A DNA stretch of 5,767 bases. It comes from an uncultured Roseburia sp. (GTDB lineage: Bacteria; Bacillota; Clostridia; Lachnospirales; Lachnospiraceae). Numbering within the stretch: position 1 is the stretch's first letter; each line of letters starts with the position of its first letter. The notes under the pieces were generated by a model. That model searched no databases. It was not told the origin of the DNA and saw only the letters and a program-made list of their open reading frames with translations. Both the position numbers and the translations under genes were made by a program. The stretch is from positions 1 to 5,767 of the forward strand of contig CAKRCJ010000157.1 of assembly GCA_934307185.1 (NCBI GenBank), given 5' to 3'. Positions 1-3,100 of the stretch are shown piece after piece.

Positions 1-73
1 CTTCTGATATAACTGGAGATAATTCCAGGTATTACTTTTGCGTATAAGAAAAAATGAGAGGACAAAGAGGTGA
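1..73 (+). other. 5' leader / end of upstream region
   Basis: This is the only non-coding stretch in the window. One frame is open from the left edge to a TAA at 45-47 and could be the last 14 codons of an upstream gene, but it is too short to identify. A weak inverted repeat (CTGGA at 13-17, TCCAG at 24-28, 6-nt loop) is present without a clear T-tract directly after it, so it is not a convincing terminator. TATAAG at 43-48 resembles a -10 box, but there is no good -35 hexamer 17 bases upstream. No promoter is therefore called with confidence. Confidence 0.3.
56..72 (+). promoter_or_regulatory. Shine-Dalgarno region of the large CDS
   Basis: Two purine-rich blocks can pair with the 16S 3' end: GAGAGG at 56-61, 12 bases before the ATG at 74, and AAGAGGTG at 65-72, whose GAGG core is only 3 bases from the ATG. 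One is slightly far and the other slightly close compared with the usual 5-9 base gap. The in-frame TGA at 71-73 abuts the ATG and rules out any start further upstream, so these blocks must serve the ATG at 74 or an internal codon. Confidence 0.55.
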
Positions 74-187
74 ATGAAAGGGAAACAAAATAGATTATGG
101 AAATGTGCCTGTTCCCTTGTGTTTGCGTTCTGTATGCTGTTTACAACAGTAATGCCGGGATTGACACCGGCAATGACAGCTTATGCA
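74..187 (+). other. Sec signal peptide (residues 1-38)
   Basis: The n-region is basic (Lys2, Lys4, Arg7, Lys10). A hydrophobic core rich in Leu, Val, Phe, Ala and Met runs from about residue 11 to 27, and the c-region contains Pro28 and Pro32. A36-Y37-A38 before A39 is a typical AxA signal peptidase I site in Firmicutes. Three cysteines (11, 13, 20) lie in the signal, but none sits in a lipobox, so this is not a lipoprotein signal. It supports export of the whole protein. Confidence 0.92.
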
Positions 188-3100
188 GCAGAAATTCAGA
201 CACAGTCGGACGCAGTAGAAAAGGGTACGATTGCGGAGTGGAATTACACAAAAGATACAATACCTGCGACGTTAGAGTCATGTGGTGCAACCGCAGGAAG
301 TGGCACATTAAGTATTAGCGGTGCTACGCATAGTGCGCAAAGCAGTACAACGTCAATTGCAGCAGTAAATTGGGTTGTAGGTGCTGGCTGGACTATTTCT
401 GTGAATGCAGCAGATTATAAGGATTTAAAATTTTCAGCATCCATGCGTTCTTCAGGAACCGGACCAAAGAATTTTAATTTACAGTATTCTTTTGATGGAA
501 CAAACTGGGCTGAAATTGAAAATTCAGGAGTTCAATTAAATAAAACGCTTGCAAAAAAATATGACAATGTTTCTTTACCGGAAGAATTAAACGGAAAGAG
601 TTTTACACTTCGTGTCACAATGATAGATACTACAAGCGTAAACAATAGCGATGTCGCAGCAACCGGTGTCAGCAACATCAACAGCATTATAGTATCCGGT
701 ACAAAGACAGCAGAAGTTACTCCGGGAGGAGATTCTTCCGAAACACCGGAAGAAACAGAAACTCCAGAAGAAACAGAGACACCGGAGGAGACAGAAACCA
801 CAGAAACACCGGAAGAAACAGAGACACCGGAGGAAACAGAAACACCGGAAGAAAAAATCTGTGAAAAAGTTACCGCATCTGTACAGGCAGGTGAAGTGGA
901 AGCCGGAACAAAGGTTGCGCTTGCAACTGCAACAGAAGATGCAAAGATTACATATCATACAAACTTAGATGAGACAGAAATAGATTACACTTCTGAGATT
1001 GAGATTACAGAAGATGTTACAATTTTTGCAACTGCAGAAAAAGAGGGTTATACAAAGAGCGAGACAGCAGAATTTGCATATACCGTTAAGAAAGCAGAGA
1101 CAGAGAGCTATCCGCTTGTAACAGAGCTTTCCGATGGAAATATCGTAGCTTTTTATTATGTAGCAGATAAATATGTTTTAACAGAGACAGTAACCGGTCA
1201 AAAATTATCTGGAGCAACAGCAGAAGTAACAGATAACATGCTTGCCCTGCCGGAAACAGCAGCAGCTCTTACTGTGTCAGTGGATGAAGACGGATATTAT
1301 ACTTTTAAGAGTAATGGAAAATATTTAACTTCCCAGCCGACCGGCAATGGCGTAAGCTTTGCTGATGCAGCAAGTGATTACAGCTTGTGGGAATTAGAAA
1401 AAGCAGATGAAAATGGAAATTTCTTCATTAAAAATGTAAATGCAGCTTTCAATGGAAATAAAAATCAGTATCTGGAATATTATAAAGGTTTTACAACCTA
1501 TGGTAAAACATCAGGCAGTAATAACAGTGACTATACATTCCAGTTCTATCTGATTGACAAAGGAACACCATCTGTAAACATTAAAGCAGATACATCTATT
1601 ACAGAAAAAACAGCACAGTGGGCAGGAAATGCAGACTATGCCAAAGCAGGTGTCACACCGGAAAATGGAATACCTGGAGATGTATATGTAACAAACGATT
1701 TAAAAGACGCTGATACAGCATTTACTGCGACAGTAAGTGGTAAAAAAGTGCAGCCATATATGGAAACTAAGAGCTCGACAACTGGTTCAGTTTCCTACTA
1801 TATGGGAGCTATCGGACTCGGAAGCGGAACAGATGATTATGCACAGTTTGAATTCCCAACAACCGGATATGCAAATCTTGCAATGTCATTCCGTTTACGT
1901 GCAAGTAAATCCGCAGCCGGAAACTTCCAGATGCAGTATTCAACCAATGGAACAGATTTTAAAAATCTTTCAAGTGGAACTTATTCTTACAAATATACAA
2001 AATATGTAAATGGCGAACCAAGTGAAGTAAGTGACGAAGGAAAAATTACAGACGGTATTGCAAAGACCAGTATGGCACCAACATATTATATTAATTTTAC
2101 CTTCGATATTCCAAATGAAGCAGCAAATGCGGATAAATTATACATTCGTCTTGTTCCGGGAACAACCAGGGCAGATGGAAAAACCGGTTTGCCAGACAGT
2201 GGAAATTCAGTCCGTATTGACAGTGTGGAATTTAGTGCAAACCCGATCATTTCTTCCGACCAGTGCGGCTATGTTACCGCAGAACCGGAAGAAGGAACGG
2301 TTATGCTTGGCAGCGAAGTCACACTTAGCAGTGCTGCCGAAGGAGCAGAAATCCGTTATTCTGTAAATGGCGGGGAAGAAAAAGTTTACGATGCAGCAAA
2401 TAAACCAAAACTTGATACTTTACCTGCAACAATTAGTGCTTATGCGGTAAAAGAAGGTTTAAAGAACAGTATCGTAAGAAGCTTTTCTTATGAGCAGGCA
2501 CAGGTTGCTTCTATCAAGGCAACTCCAAACGGAGGAAGTGTTGCATTAAACAGTGCAGTAACACTTACCTGTGAGACAGAAGGCGCAGTTATCCAGTATT
2601 CTACAGATGACGGAGCAAACTGGACAAACTATGATGGAAAAATTATTTTAAGCGAACTTCCGGCTGCTTATAAAGTAAAAGCTGTGAAGGACGGATATTT
2701 AGACAGCCCGGTTCAGACACTTGTATTTACCGAGCGTGCAAATGAAAAATACAATATTTACTTTGGACAGCTTCACTCACATACTTCTTATTCGGACGGA
2801 GCAGGAAGCTGTGAAGAAGCATATCAGCATGCAACAAATGTAGGAAATCTTGATTTCCTTGCTGTAACAGACCATTCCAATTCCTTTGATAATGCAGATG
2901 CAGCATCTATTACAGATGGCTCAATGAGTGAGGAATGGACAGAAGGACATGAGCTTGCAACAAAATATACAACAGATACATTTGTAGGAATTTTCGGATT
3001 TGAGATGACCTGGTCAAACGGACTCGGACATATGAATACATTTAATACAGATGGATTCCAGAGCCGTACACAGACTGCATACTCGACCTACAGTACCGCT

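Noticed and set aside
13..28. Inverted repeat CTGGA/TCCAG as a terminator
   Set aside because: The stem is only 5 bp with no G/C-rich base and no immediate T-run. It may be chance or a minor structure in the leader.
104..133. Signal-peptide cysteines as a lipoprotein lipobox
   Set aside because: None of the cysteines at residues 11, 13 and 20 is preceded by a proper Leu-Ala/Ser-Gly/Ala pattern at the end of the hydrophobic core, and an AxA site is present later.
97..318. Open + strand frame of 73 codons overlapping the signal-peptide region
   Set aside because: It lies inside the long coding frame in another register, has an odd Cys/Arg-rich composition and no SD or family resemblance.
740..853. 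Short regular repeats as a CRISPR array
   Set aside because: Units are 18 bp, contiguous, in frame and without unique spacers, which is a protein linker repeat. The same applies to the repeats at 5576-5767.
532..958. Two overlapping minus-strand open frames, one Val/Ser/Gly-repetitive and one Cys/Phe-rich
   Set aside because: Both are antisense readings of the ETPEET repeat, whose codon composition suppresses stops on the other strand. No plausible product.
1737..2366. Two + strand open frames in an alternative register
   Set aside because: They overlap module A' and the second CHB_HEX_C-like module of the main frame. Their translations are low in recognisable structure and they lack start signals.
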